Shown: positions 23,882-31,510 of the stretch, piece after piece | Numbering within the stretch: the first letter of the stretch is position 1 | How the letters are laid out: each line of letters starts with the position of its first letter | Origin: Clostridiales bacterium UBA929 | GTDB taxonomy: Bacteria > Bacillota > Clostridia > Oscillospirales > UBA929 | Assembly: GCA_002293625.1 (NCBI GenBank) | Contig: DBDP01000126.1 | Location: forward strand, 297 to 33,806 | Length of the DNA stretch: 33,510 nucleotides | Reading direction: 5' to 3' | Made by a program: the position numbers and the translations under genes | Notes under the pieces: model-generated | Database searches by the model: none | Told to the model about the DNA's origin: nothing | The model's input: the letters and a program-made list of their open reading frames with translations, nothing else

Positions 23882-24655
23882 TTACGTGATGCTGAGGAAT
23901 TTTTGTAATGGAGTTTGTGCGGGGGCAGGGTCATCCCGCCCGTCGGAATCCGTAATCGGCGGTTCTGTAGGGACGACCGCCCTCGGTCGTCCGCCGTCTC
24001 CCGTCCCGTTGTCGTAGCCCTCTTCCATCGGAAGGGGGTGGCGCGCTGCGCGCGCCGGGGGATGTTCTGGCATCATCCGCCCGATCAACGCGGCGGCTTT
24101 GCTGCCGCCGGGTTTTGTCACGGTCGAGAAGCCCATCGTCAGCGCATCCTCCGCGTTGATCCAGCTTTCGTCGTCCAGTAGCGCGTTCAGCGCGTCGTCG
24201 CCGATGCTGATGTTGTCCCGGTAGACGCTGTACACAGACGCTTCCATCTGTTCAAGGGTTTCCGCTTCGGCGCGGTGTTCGGCGGCATTGCCCCGCAGCC
24301 CCGACATGATGCGGTGTAAAAACAGCATCGAGTACGGGTACATGACCCGCTCGGTGCCTGCCATGAAGATCATGCTGGCGGCGCTCGCCGCTATGCCGTC
24401 CACAACGGTTGTCACCTTAACGCCCGCGTCGGCTTTCATCCGCAGCGCGGAGTAGATAGCCAGCGCCTCGGAAACCTCGCCGCCGGGACTGTTGATATGC
24501 ACGACAATCTCGCTCGCCGTGCTGCCGGAGAGCAGCTTTGCCAGCGTGTAGCTGCTCGCGTCGCTTTTGTCCCAGCGCCCGCTTATGATATCGCCGTATA
24601 TGAAGATATGCTCGGCGCTCCCGTCGCCGGAAACCTCCCGGTTGAAATACTTCAC
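23882..24655 (-). CDS. ClpP-like prohead protease
   Basis: 257 residues from GTG 24655 behind GAGGGGGTGAAAAG; an in-frame TTG at 24694 lies within repeat R5 and is less likely. ClpP/S14 features: VVHINSPGGEVSEALAIYSAL, GIAASAASMIFMAGTERVMYP with Ser91 as nucleophile, LFLHRI with His114, and an acidic residue later. It processes the capsid and scaffold. The C-terminal 45 residues (GGRPRAVVPT, SDGRDDPAPAQ) are low-complexity and encoded by in-frame repeats R2 and R6. Confidence 0.88.
   Translation of the reverse strand: MKYFNREVSGDGSAEHIFIYGDIISGRWDKSDASSYTLAKLLSGSTASEIVVHINSPGGEVSEALAIYSALRMKADAGVKVTTVVDGIAASAASMIFMAGTERVMYPYSMLFLHRIMSGLRGNAAEHRAEAETLEQMEASVYSVYRDNISIGDDALNALLDDESWINAEDALTMGFSTVTKPGGSKAAALIGRMMPEHPPARAARHPLPMEEGYDNGTGDGGRPRAVVPTEPPITDSDGRDDPAPAQTPLQKFLSIT
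23921..23992. repeat. R6 and R2 copies read in frame in the protease gene
   Basis: Degenerate R6 at 23921-23943 and R2 at 23967-23992 lie inside the 3' part of the protease gene. Read on the - strand they encode GGRPRAVVPT (R2) and DGRDDPAPA (R6). Neither introduces a stop in this frame. Confidence 0.8.
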
Positions 24656-24673
24656 CTTTTCACCCCCTCTCGC

Positions 24674-24710
24674 GTCTTGATTGTCCATTGTCAATTATCA
24701 ATTGTAATTA
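24674..24710. repeat. R5 copy at the terminase-protease junction
   Basis: GTCTTGATTGTCCATTGTCA then AATTATCAATTGTAATTA. On the - strand it encodes the last residues VITIDN and stop of the large terminase. Copies at 11838-11855, 13207-13242 and 27915-27955. Confidence 0.8.
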
Positions 24711-26361
24711 CGCTCCCCAATACGCTCCAGTGCGGCGTTTCGTAAGGCGTCAGTTCCGCGTCCAGCGTCGCGGCGGCGGCCAGCGCCATAAAGCCGTCGT
24801 TCTTGCGCAGGCGCGGCTCAATCTTTGCGTATGTAAACGCGCCGCGCTTTTTGTCCGCCGGGCTTTGATATAGTGCTGTGTTGTTGGTGTACCAGCGCAT
24901 GATGTGGTTGTCCTCTCCCCACGCGATCCTCCCCGTCACAAACCAGCTGTCAATCAGCGGTACGATTGCCCCTATGCCGCTTGGGGGGACATATTTAATC
25001 GGTCTTGACGCTCCCCGCGCCTCCGAAAACCCGATTTCCTCCAATGCCCGCCGCGCCACGGCGTAACGAAACCTGTCCAGCGCCACCGCCTTGATGTTGT
25101 AATGCGCTGTTTGTTGAACCAGCCAGTCGGTAAGCAGATGCATCGGGATTTCCGCGTCGTCTATCACCGTCAGCAGACCGTCCGCAACGGCTTTCTTCCA
25201 CGGGTATTTCATACGCACCAAGTTTGGGGAACGCAGATTCGCCCATGAGTGCAAAACCCAATAGCGCGTATCGTTCACGTTGAAGAGCAGACCGGCGGCG
25301 GCAAAGTCGCGGATACTCGCGAAGTCAATCCCCGCCACGCATTCGCGCCCCTCCAAGTTCGGGATGGTACGGCAGGCTCGCTGTATGTTTTCGCGGGTCG
25401 CGACGTTGACCTCTGGGTTGCCCTCCGGCAGGTTGAAGCGTTTTGTCATCAGGTCAAGGTTCGTGTTGGGGGAATCCTTCCACTGCTTATACTGAGCGCG
25501 TATCGCCCCCATCAGCACGGGCATATACGGCAGGGAGGGGTTCGCTTTCGCCCAAAGGGTTTCTTTATGCGCTTCCTCCGGCTTGTCCAGCTTGCAGATA
25601 AACGGCAAAAATCCGTCATCGTCCCGCTCGCCGTTCAGAATCTCCGTCATCTGCACCAGCATCTCGTCCAGCGGGCCGTCCCGGACGTAGCCGTTCGTTG
25701 TTACCCAGAGCTGGCGCGGAACCCTCTCGCCCTTTCCAAGCCCGGATTTAAACACCTCAATGTTTCGCTTGTCCGTATATTGGTGGATTTCATTGAACAC
25801 GATCATACCCGACCGCATTCCGTCCCGGCTCTTCGGGCTGTTCGTCCGCCCCCGCACCTCGCCGCCGTTTTCCCGTCCCTTCACCATCTGCTTTGTGTGC
25901 TTGAAAAACCCCCGCAGTTTTTTGTTCCCCGCCGTTTCCAAAACAGAAATCAGGTCATTCAGCGGGCGCATTGCCTGTTCTTCCGCGTTCGCGCATATAT
26001 CCACGTCGTAGAGCTTCATTTTGTTGTGCGGTCCCACCATGCAAAACGCCTCATACGCGATAAAACCGTCTTTTCCGACACCGCGCCCAGCCATAATAAA
26101 GAGGTTCGGCCAGCGAATAGAACCGTCTTGCCGGAACGTGCAAAGATGCAGGGCGATACAGAACTCCTGCCATTCAAAAAGCCGCTCGAACGGGAAATAC
26201 TTTTGATACCCCAAATACTTCTCCAAAAGCGCGTCGTCCACAACCAGCTTCTCGCGCCGGAACGCGGTCTTTACTTTTTTCACCAGCAGCTTCATCTCGC
26301 GGCAGGCGGGGACTTCGCCGGATTCCACCATATCGATCCACCGCTGTATGTGCGGGTTCAT
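24691..26361 (-). CDS. Terminase large subunit
   Basis: 556 residues behind GGAGGCAAAAAA. ATPase: Walker A AGRGVGKD (91-98), Walker B MIVFNE (186-191), with EIHQYTDKR after it and the coupling segment LWVTTNGYVRDGPLDEML. Nuclease: GIDFASIRDFAAAGLLF (about residue 335), ALDRFRY, and AKIEPRLRKNDGFMALAAA at the C terminus. It packages DNA into proheads. Unusually it follows the portal gene rather than preceding it. The final residues VITIDN are repeat-encoded. Confidence 0.95.
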   Translation of the reverse strand: MNPHIQRWIDMVESGEVPACREMKLLVKKVKTAFRREKLVVDDALLEKYLGYQKYFPFERLFEWQEFCIALHLCTFRQDGSIRWPNLFIMAGRGVGKDGFIAYEAFCMVGPHNKMKLYDVDICANAEEQAMRPLNDLISVLETAGNKKLRGFFKHTKQMVKGRENGGEVRGRTNSPKSRDGMRSGMIVFNEIHQYTDKRNIEVFKSGLGKGERVPRQLWVTTNGYVRDGPLDEMLVQMTEILNGERDDDGFLPFICKLDKPEEAHKETLWAKANPSLPYMPVLMGAIRAQYKQWKDSPNTNLDLMTKRFNLPEGNPEVNVATRENIQRACRTIPNLEGRECVAGIDFASIRDFAAAGLLFNVNDTRYWVLHSWANLRSPNLVRMKYPWKKAVADGLLTVIDDAEIPMHLLTDWLVQQTAHYNIKAVALDRFRYAVARRALEEIGFSEARGASRPIKYVPPSGIGAIVPLIDSWFVTGRIAWGEDNHIMRWYTNNTALYQSPADKKRGAFTYAKIEPRLRKNDGFMALAAAATLDAELTPYETPHWSVLGSVITIDN

Positions 26362-26385
26362 TTTTTTGCCTCCGTTTCCGTCCCC

Positions 26386-26575
26386 GTAGGGACGACTGCC
26401 CTCGGTCGTCCGCCGTCCCTGCCGTCCTGTAGGGGCGCACTGTGTGCGCCCGCAGGCGACCGCAGGTCGCCCCTGCGTCCCATCGGTTGACGGGGGATGT
26501 GCGGACGCGCAATGCGCGCCCCTACGTAACCCCCGTCTGACTGTTATCTGTTATCTGTTCGTTGTTAACTGTCGT
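26386..26575. repeat. Repeat cluster R2-R3-R4 between terminase and portal
   Basis: R2 variant at 26386-26411, palindrome GGGGCGCACTGTGTGCGCCC at about 26433-26452, palindrome GGCGACCGCAGGTCGCCCC at about 26458-26476, R3 at 26503-26526, R4 at 26529-26575. On the - strand, R4 encodes VNNEQITDNSQTG and the R3 edge GTAGGGG provides the portal stop TAG. No gene lies in the 160-base spacer. Confidence 0.85.
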
Positions 26576-27718
26576 CGCGTCCTCGAAGTTTTTTGTCCTG
26601 AAATGCTTCTTAGACCACGCTTCGCCTGTCGCTTCTTTGCCGGTGAACTCCCGAACCTCGTCAACGCTGAACGCGCTGCTGGATATAAGCTTCTCTATCG
26701 CCTCCGAGGAATGCAGTACGTCCACATGCCGCACCCGTGAGGTGTCGAAACGCACCCGCGAGCCGTTTATAATCGCCGTTCTGCTGAACGTCTTGCGGGT
26801 CAGTTCGTTCGCGAGCGCTTCACAGAGCGGGTTCACGCAAAAGCTCATGAAGTGTTCAAAGTGCTGGCTGATTTCCAGCTTGTCCACCAGCAGCAGGGAC
26901 GGCGGGATTCCGAACGCAATCGCGGTAAAGCTGATAATGTCGTCCACTACGGCGCGAATATCGCGGGTGGTTTGCGCGTCCGCGCTCATCTTCTGAGACC
27001 CCAGCTCCTCATACCTTTCCCCGTTGAATATCGGCAGGATTGCGGTATCTTTGCTCATAAAATCCTTGAACTGATTATTTTTACGCTCTTCAAAATTCTT
27101 ATTGAAGTTTGGATTGGCGGTCATCTGCGCGTCTACTGTGAGTACGCCGCGCCGCCCGCGTGACTGCTGCTGCATTCTGATACCGTAGGCGATCAGGTTT
27201 CCGTAAGAGGTGTATATCGCGTCCACCACGCGCTTCGCGCTTTCATCCCCCAGCGTCCAATAAAACACCTCATCCGCCGGGAACCCGCCGGAGAGCGTCA
27301 GCCCGCGCGCGTCCACGCCGGAAAACCGGTCGGGGCGCACGGCGTATTCGTCGCGGGAAAAACTGTCCGCAATCAGGATACCGCCGGTTCTGACGGGGAC
27401 GATCAGCGCTTCGTTGTCAGTGTACAGTTTTTTAATCAAGATTTTCCAAAACTCCGCCGCGCTTTGGTTTTGGTTCGGCTGTACGTTATAAAGATACCAA
27501 GCGTTGTTTTTGGTTTCCTTCCCGTTCTCAAAAATTTTTACATCACAGCGGCTGACCGCGTTCGCGATCAGGTTCACCGCCGCCATGAACGCCAGCTTGC
27601 GGTAACTCAGCTCCGACGCCATCTGCTCCAGCTTCGCCCATTCCTCCGGCGATATGCCGCTCGCGTTCACGGGGATGGTCTTCCGCCCCAACGCTTTGAA
27701 AATATCGATAAATCCCAC
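26522..27718 (-). CDS. Portal protein, HK97 family
   Basis: 398 residues from GTG 27718 behind GAGAGGTGAG; a TTG at 27733 is an alternative. Portal features: AAVNLIANAVSRCDVKIFENG, YLYNVQPNQNQSAAEFWKIL, LYTDNEALIVPV, LTVDAQMTANPNF, FGIPPSLLLVD, HFMSFCVNPLCEALANELTR. It forms the dodecameric DNA entry ring. The C terminus VNNEQITDNSQTGVT and its TAG stop come from repeats R4 and R3, the same peptide that links two domains of the endolysin. Confidence 0.93.
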   Translation of the reverse strand: MGFIDIFKALGRKTIPVNASGISPEEWAKLEQMASELSYRKLAFMAAVNLIANAVSRCDVKIFENGKETKNNAWYLYNVQPNQNQSAAEFWKILIKKLYTDNEALIVPVRTGGILIADSFSRDEYAVRPDRFSGVDARGLTLSGGFPADEVFYWTLGDESAKRVVDAIYTSYGNLIAYGIRMQQQSRGRRGVLTVDAQMTANPNFNKNFEERKNNQFKDFMSKDTAILPIFNGERYEELGSQKMSADAQTTRDIRAVVDDIISFTAIAFGIPPSLLLVDKLEISQHFEHFMSFCVNPLCEALANELTRKTFSRTAIINGSRVRFDTSRVRHVDVLHSSEAIEKLISSSAFSVDEVREFTGKEATGEAWSKKHFRTKNFEDATTVNNEQITDNSQTGVT

Positions 27719-27739
27719 AACCTCACCTCTCAACCCATC

Positions 27740-27955
27740 GTAGGGGCGATTCGCAATCGCCCACCGTATCTCCCGTCTCCGTAGGGACGACCGCCCTCGG
27801 TCGTCCGCGGTATTTTACGGACGCGCAATGTGCGCCCCTACATTCGTTGCGTCACGGCGCGCCGGGGGCGTCGCGCCCTACAGATGAAACGGGCGATTAC
27901 GAATCACCCCTACTCGTCTTGATTGTCCATTGTCAATTATCAATTGTCCATTGTC
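27740..27955. repeat. Repeat cluster R1-R2-R3-R1(inverted)-R5 between portal and Dit
   Basis: R1 at 27740-27762, R2 at 27781-27806, R3 variant at 27817-27842, a GC-rich palindrome CGGCGCGCCGGGGGCGTCGCG near 27855-27875 (20 bases shown in two parts would be GGCGCGCC and CGTCGCGCC), inverted R1 at about 27891-27912, and R5 at 27915-27955 touching the Dit stop. The 236-base spacer is almost entirely repeats and holds no gene. Confidence 0.85.
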
Positions 27956-28805
27956 ACAGCGGCCTGTGATACCTCACCATGGCGATCACGGTCATATCCG
28001 GGCGTTCGTTCCGCAGGGTTATGTAGTTCATCCCGTTCACCAGCGACCAATAATCGCTGTCGTGCGTCAGCCAGTCGGAAACGTTCAGAACCCGCGACCA
28101 CTGCCCGTTATGGTTCTCATACAGCCACGCCGACGTGTCCGCGCAGTCAATCACCATCTTCTGCCCGTCTCTGATCGGATGCTCAATCTTCAAGAACAGA
28201 CCGGCGGTTTCGTTCGCCACGCGGATCATCTCGGAGGTGGTGAATATCTCGATCACCGGCTTTATCTCGTCCCCGGTTTCGTTGCGGATCACCGCGTCTT
28301 TGATATATAATCCCATCCGTGTCGGCAGGCGCAGCGGGAAGCGAAAACCGCCGACCTCCTTGCCGAGTTCAAACACGGTTTCGGCTTTCTCCACCCAGCG
28401 CGGCATATCGGCGACGAAATCTATATCCACCGTCCGGCTGTTCTGTATCCGCTCACCGAACACCGGGCGCGCCGCCGGGCGGCAGATAATCATGCGGTCT
28501 GTGCCGGCGCGCTGCTCGGTCAGTACGCCGAACGTATTCGGCAGAAACGCGCGGTTGAGGAAATCCACGGCGTCGTCCATGCTCTTGAAGCGGTCGCCCG
28601 CCCGGTTCACCGTCAGGCTTGCCGACAGATGGATCGCAGGGCGGGCAAGCGTCACGCCGTAAGTCGTCGCGCCGTCCTGTCCGGGCGCTTTGATCACTTG
28701 CTCCTCCGCGCCGAGGGCGTCGGTTATGCGGCTGAACCAAAACTGCCCGCCGTCGTTGAAGGTGACGCTGCGGCCGTTAAAAGAAACCCAAGTAAGCGTG
28801 TTCAT
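27954..28805 (-). CDS. Distal tail protein (Dit / siphovirus tail family)
   Basis: 283 residues from ATG 28805 behind GGGGTG; a TTG at 28823 is less likely. Family pattern: WVSFNGRSVTFNDGGQFW, VIKAPGQDGATTYGVTLARP, FLNRAFLPNTFGVLT, VDIDFVADMPRWVE, and a jelly-roll-like C-terminal half (VIEIFTTSEMIRVANETAGL, INYITLR-like MNYITLRNERPD). Dit forms the hub ring at the tail end. In most siphophages it follows the tape measure gene; here it precedes portal. Confidence 0.78.
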   Translation of the reverse strand: MNTLTWVSFNGRSVTFNDGGQFWFSRITDALGAEEQVIKAPGQDGATTYGVTLARPAIHLSASLTVNRAGDRFKSMDDAVDFLNRAFLPNTFGVLTEQRAGTDRMIICRPAARPVFGERIQNSRTVDIDFVADMPRWVEKAETVFELGKEVGGFRFPLRLPTRMGLYIKDAVIRNETGDEIKPVIEIFTTSEMIRVANETAGLFLKIEHPIRDGQKMVIDCADTSAWLYENHNGQWSRVLNVSDWLTHDSDYWSLVNGMNYITLRNERPDMTVIAMVRYHRPL

Positions 28806-28819
28806 GAAAACACCCCATA

Positions 28820-29287
28820 TCAACTGTCAAACGTCTCGTCTATCAGTTCTCCCAAAGCGTCCGAGGCAATCCTGAACACTTCTTCCGCTGCCGCCTCATT
28901 CGCGCGGGTTAGCCAGCCTTTGCCTTTTCCTCTGCCCTTCCTTTCGGACGTCGCTTTTTCGCCTAAGTCAAGCATCGCCGCAACCAGCGCGTTTGACCTT
29001 CTTTCAGCCCTTTTCCCCATCGGAGCCACATTTACGCGATCCTCATATTCAATGCCCCTCACGGAGTCCCGCAATTGCCCGGTATCAACCAACCCTTCTG
29101 TTTGGATCATACCGATTTGGTATTCTTCCATAACTTTACGAACATTTGGAAGAACCATTTTTTTTGCTTTTTCGTTCAGCTTTTTTTCCAAACGTCCGAA
29201 CATCAGTGCCATCCGCTCAAAGTCCTGTTGCGTCGCTTTTCCTTTCCCGGTATACGACTCAACCCAACCGTCGCCGTAGTATGCCAT
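28820..29287 (-). CDS. HK97 gp10-like head-tail/tail component
   Basis: 155 residues behind GGAGGG. Features: LEKKLNEKAKKMVLPNVRKV, GLVDTGQLRDSVRGIEYEDR, MLDLGEKATSERKGRGKGKG and a C-terminal helix IASDALGELIDETFDS. The VDTGxLRDS motif and basic helical flank are typical of the HK97-gp10 family, which acts at the head-tail junction or in tail assembly. It ends 14 bases before the Dit start. Confidence 0.8.
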   Translation of the reverse strand: MAYYGDGWVESYTGKGKATQQDFERMALMFGRLEKKLNEKAKKMVLPNVRKVMEEYQIGMIQTEGLVDTGQLRDSVRGIEYEDRVNVAPMGKRAERRSNALVAAMLDLGEKATSERKGRGKGKGWLTRANEAAAEEVFRIASDALGELIDETFDS

Positions 29288-29318
29288 GACTTAACCCTCC
29301 CGTCATATCCTCGTCCCC

Positions 29319-29336
29319 GTTGTTAACTGTCTCGTC
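29319..29336. repeat. Partial R4 between the chaperone candidate and gp10-like genes
   Basis: GTTGTTAACTGTCTCGTC matches the gene-proximal half of R4 without the TGTTATC units. It abuts the stop codon of the upstream gene, as full R4 does at the capsid gene. Confidence 0.6.
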
Positions 29337-29766
29337 ACAGTCCGTTAAGCGCTCGTAAATCCGGCGGTATGTCTTTTTCGGTGATATGCCTCTCGGTAAC
29401 CACGGCGTAGAACAGCGCCGGGTCTTGGCGGTCGATCTCGTCCGGCAGGATGCCGCTGTGCCGCAGGAGGTCGGCGTACATCGCCATGATGGGGTCGCCC
29501 TCTAGCATCGTGCTGCCGCCCGTCGCGGGTTTGATGGCGCTCGCCGCCTCGCGGAACCAACGGTTGACCGTGTCTATCAGGGGAATCAATATTTTCGGCT
29601 TTACGTGCAGCAGGTCTGTTATGTCTATGTCGAACAGCTCCGCGATCCCAACCAGCGCCATGTCCATCGCGTCGCCGGTCTTGCCGGCGGCGCTCATCGC
29701 ACGGTAGCAGCGCATATCAAAAGAACGGGATGTCTTCCCGTCCAGCGTTAACGTTTTAGGTTTCAT
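29335..29766 (-). CDS. Tail assembly chaperone candidate
   Basis: 143 residues from ATG 29766 (MKPKTLTLDGKTSRSFDMRC); an ATG at 29781 would add five residues. The N-terminal part with a short strand then helices (AMDMALVGIAELFDIDITDLL) and the C-terminal part (MYADLLRHSGILPDEIDRQD then PALFYAVV) resemble the two parts of Firmicutes gpG/gpGT-like chaperones. No frameshift site is obvious; the two parts are in one frame. Assignment is tentative. It overlaps the upstream gene by 11 bases. Confidence 0.45.
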   Translation of the reverse strand: MKPKTLTLDGKTSRSFDMRCYRAMSAAGKTGDAMDMALVGIAELFDIDITDLLHVKPKILIPLIDTVNRWFREAASAIKPATGGSTMLEGDPIMAMYADLLRHSGILPDEIDRQDPALFYAVVTERHITEKDIPPDLRALNGL

Positions 29767-30169
29767 CAGCTGTGACCTCATCGGGGAATCGTTCCCGAAT
29801 CTCTGTCTTCGCCGCGATAATCATCGTTTGCAGTTCGTCCGCTTTCGGGCTTTCCTCTGCGGCGTAGCCAAGCCAAAGCCGGTTCGCCGCGTCCACCGTG
29901 ATCTGTTCGCCTTCCCATTCGATAAGCGGCTCGGTTTCATAGGCGAGCTTGCGCTGTTCTGCGGGGGTGAGGACGTGGGCGGGTTCTTCTTCCGGCGGGG
30001 TAAACTCGCCGTTTTTGTATATCCATCTTTGGTCTACCTCGTTGGGGGCTTGTACGCAGTTGGAGGAAAATTCTTCTCCATACCAGTAAGCAATATCGGG
30101 CGATAGCACTTGTGGATTAAGAATCTGGGTAATCTCATTGGATTCAGGATCAATGTGAACATAACACAT
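29756..30169 (-). CDS. Tail-fibre-associated protein (Tfa/XkdW-like), copy 2
   Basis: 137 residues behind GGGAGGG. N terminus YVHIDPESNEITQILNPQVL is fibre-chaperone-like. The C-terminal half (LTPAEQRKLAYETEPLIEWEG, ADELQTMIIAAKTEIRERFPD) is paralogous to 13229-13648. It directly follows the fibre gene at 30188. The role is inferred from position and the repeated pairing. Confidence 0.65.
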   Translation of the reverse strand: MCYVHIDPESNEITQILNPQVLSPDIAYWYGEEFSSNCVQAPNEVDQRWIYKNGEFTPPEEEPAHVLTPAEQRKLAYETEPLIEWEGEQITVDAANRLWLGYAAEESPKADELQTMIIAAKTEIRERFPDEVTADET

Positions 30170-30187
30170 CGATTATCCCTCCCTTTT

Positions 30188-31252
30188 TTAGTAGTAGATA
30201 AACACAGCCCCGTCTTTACCGTCTGTGCCGTATTTAGTAGGCGTAGTGGTCGGAGGTTGTCCCGCATAACTCCTCCCTGCCATTCCTCCAGCTCCGGGTG
30301 CAATCGAGTTTTTGTACAACGGGTGAGAAGTGCCTATGGCGCCGCGACGTCCACCGCCTATCGGCATAGGCATATCGGGATCAAAAAGATTAGGAGTACA
30401 TGGGGGCGCAGACCTGCCTAAATAAGTCCAGCGTAGATTCGAAGGCCATGCACCTCCTCTATCACTCGCCGTGGCACTGTTAATATATATACCCGGATTA
30501 TTCCCCAAAGGCTGAAACCCCGGATCAAAAAAGCTATTGATAAAGCATGTACTTCCATAAGCGCCACCAACGGCAAAATTTATAGTGGGAGCGTTCGATA
30601 TACCGCCCACTGCTCCCCCTAGCAAAGAGTTTTGATTAAACGAGGTTGCTTCCCCTGCGGTCGCGCCAGAGTTCTGAACAGAGCCAGTGGAAGTAAGAAA
30701 CACCTCTGCGGCGGTTCCTCCGGCACCCACAACAATCGGTATTGTCTGTCCGGGTGTAACTGTAAGCAGAAAACAATTACATGTTCCGCTTCCTCCACCT
30801 CTACCATATTCTTCTGTATTGCGACCTGAGTTACTATATCCGCCACTACCGCCGCCACTGATAGCCCAAACACCTATTTGATATGGGTTTCCGTTTGTGA
30901 GAATATCAGGTACAATCCAGTTGTAAGCTCCGGGGGATGTAAATGAGTTAAGAAGTTTCCATCCTTTTTGTCCGTCTTGACCTCTTGGAATCACGAAGTT
31001 AAGCACCGCCGCGTTTTGCGTCCCGGCGTTTGACACACTCGCCGCCGAACCGGCAGCGCCGGTCGTCACAGTTCCCACGGTGACGGTCGCGGCGACACCG
31101 GGCGATCCCGGAGGTCCCGGGTTGTTCGCGATCTCCGTATCCGTATATGCCTTTGCGGACGCCACGGCGGCTGTGAGCTGCTCCGGCGTCGCGAATCGGG
31201 CTTTTATATAGCGCAGCACTTGGCGAAGCCCATTCTCACCCAATAGCCGCAT
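30188..31252 (-). CDS. Glycine-rich tail fibre protein with collagen-like motif
   Basis: 354 residues. N-terminal helix (LRQVLRYIKARFATPEQLTA then AVASAKAYTDTEI) is a common fibre-anchoring element. A short collagen-like GPPGSPG and IPRGQDGQKG follow. The C-terminal two-thirds are Gly/Ser/Asn-rich (ISGGGSGGYSNSGRNTEEYG, VVGAGGTAAEVF, PIGGGRRGAIGTS, GTDGKDGAVFIYY), as in phage receptor-binding tips of the glycine-rich superfamily. Cys in GTCNCF and PPCTPN could form crosslinks. It sits among head-tail junction genes, an unusual place. Confidence 0.75.
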   Translation of the reverse strand: MRLLGENGLRQVLRYIKARFATPEQLTAAVASAKAYTDTEIANNPGPPGSPGVAATVTVGTVTTGAAGSAASVSNAGTQNAAVLNFVIPRGQDGQKGWKLLNSFTSPGAYNWIVPDILTNGNPYQIGVWAISGGGSGGYSNSGRNTEEYGRGGGSGTCNCFLLTVTPGQTIPIVVGAGGTAAEVFLTSTGSVQNSGATAGEATSFNQNSLLGGAVGGISNAPTINFAVGGAYGSTCFINSFFDPGFQPLGNNPGIYINSATASDRGGAWPSNLRWTYLGRSAPPCTPNLFDPDMPMPIGGGRRGAIGTSHPLYKNSIAPGAGGMAGRSYAGQPPTTTPTKYGTDGKDGAVFIYY

Positions 31253-31255
31253 AAT

Positions 31256-31495
31256 CTACGCCCCCATTACCTCGTCTATAACCGCCTGCACCTCCGCGTC
31301 GGTCGCGACCGTGATGTCGGGGATACTTTCCGTCACGAGGTCATAGACCGCTTTTGCGCCGGGGATTTGCTCGTTTGTGCTGGTTGCGCTGATCGTACTC
31401 GTCTTTGCGGTCGAGGGTATTTTTGCTTTGATGACATCGTTTAGGGCGGTCGCTACGGTTCCCAATTGCGTAAGCGTGGTTACTTTCTCAGGCAT
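31256..31495 (-). CDS. Small fibre/baseplate-associated protein
   Basis: 79 residues from ATG 31495 behind TTGGAGG; a TTG at 31510 is less likely because it would overlap the ribosome site. STNEQIPGAKAVYDLV is a motif common in phage fibre and baseplate proteins. The C terminus VATDAEVQAVIDEVMGA resembles the end of the upstream connector (ATDADIEQIINNL). It ends 3 bases before the fibre gene start and likely assists fibre attachment (inference). Confidence 0.6.
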   Translation of the reverse strand: MPEKVTTLTQLGTVATALNDVIKAKIPSTAKTSTISATSTNEQIPGAKAVYDLVTESIPDITVATDAEVQAVIDEVMGA

Positions 31496-31510
31496 GGTGT
31501 TTTCCTCCAA

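Noticed and set aside
25249..26490. Long + strand open frame of 413 codons
   Set aside because: It lies wholly antisense to the large terminase, which has clear motifs; a shadow frame caused by GC-rich codon use.
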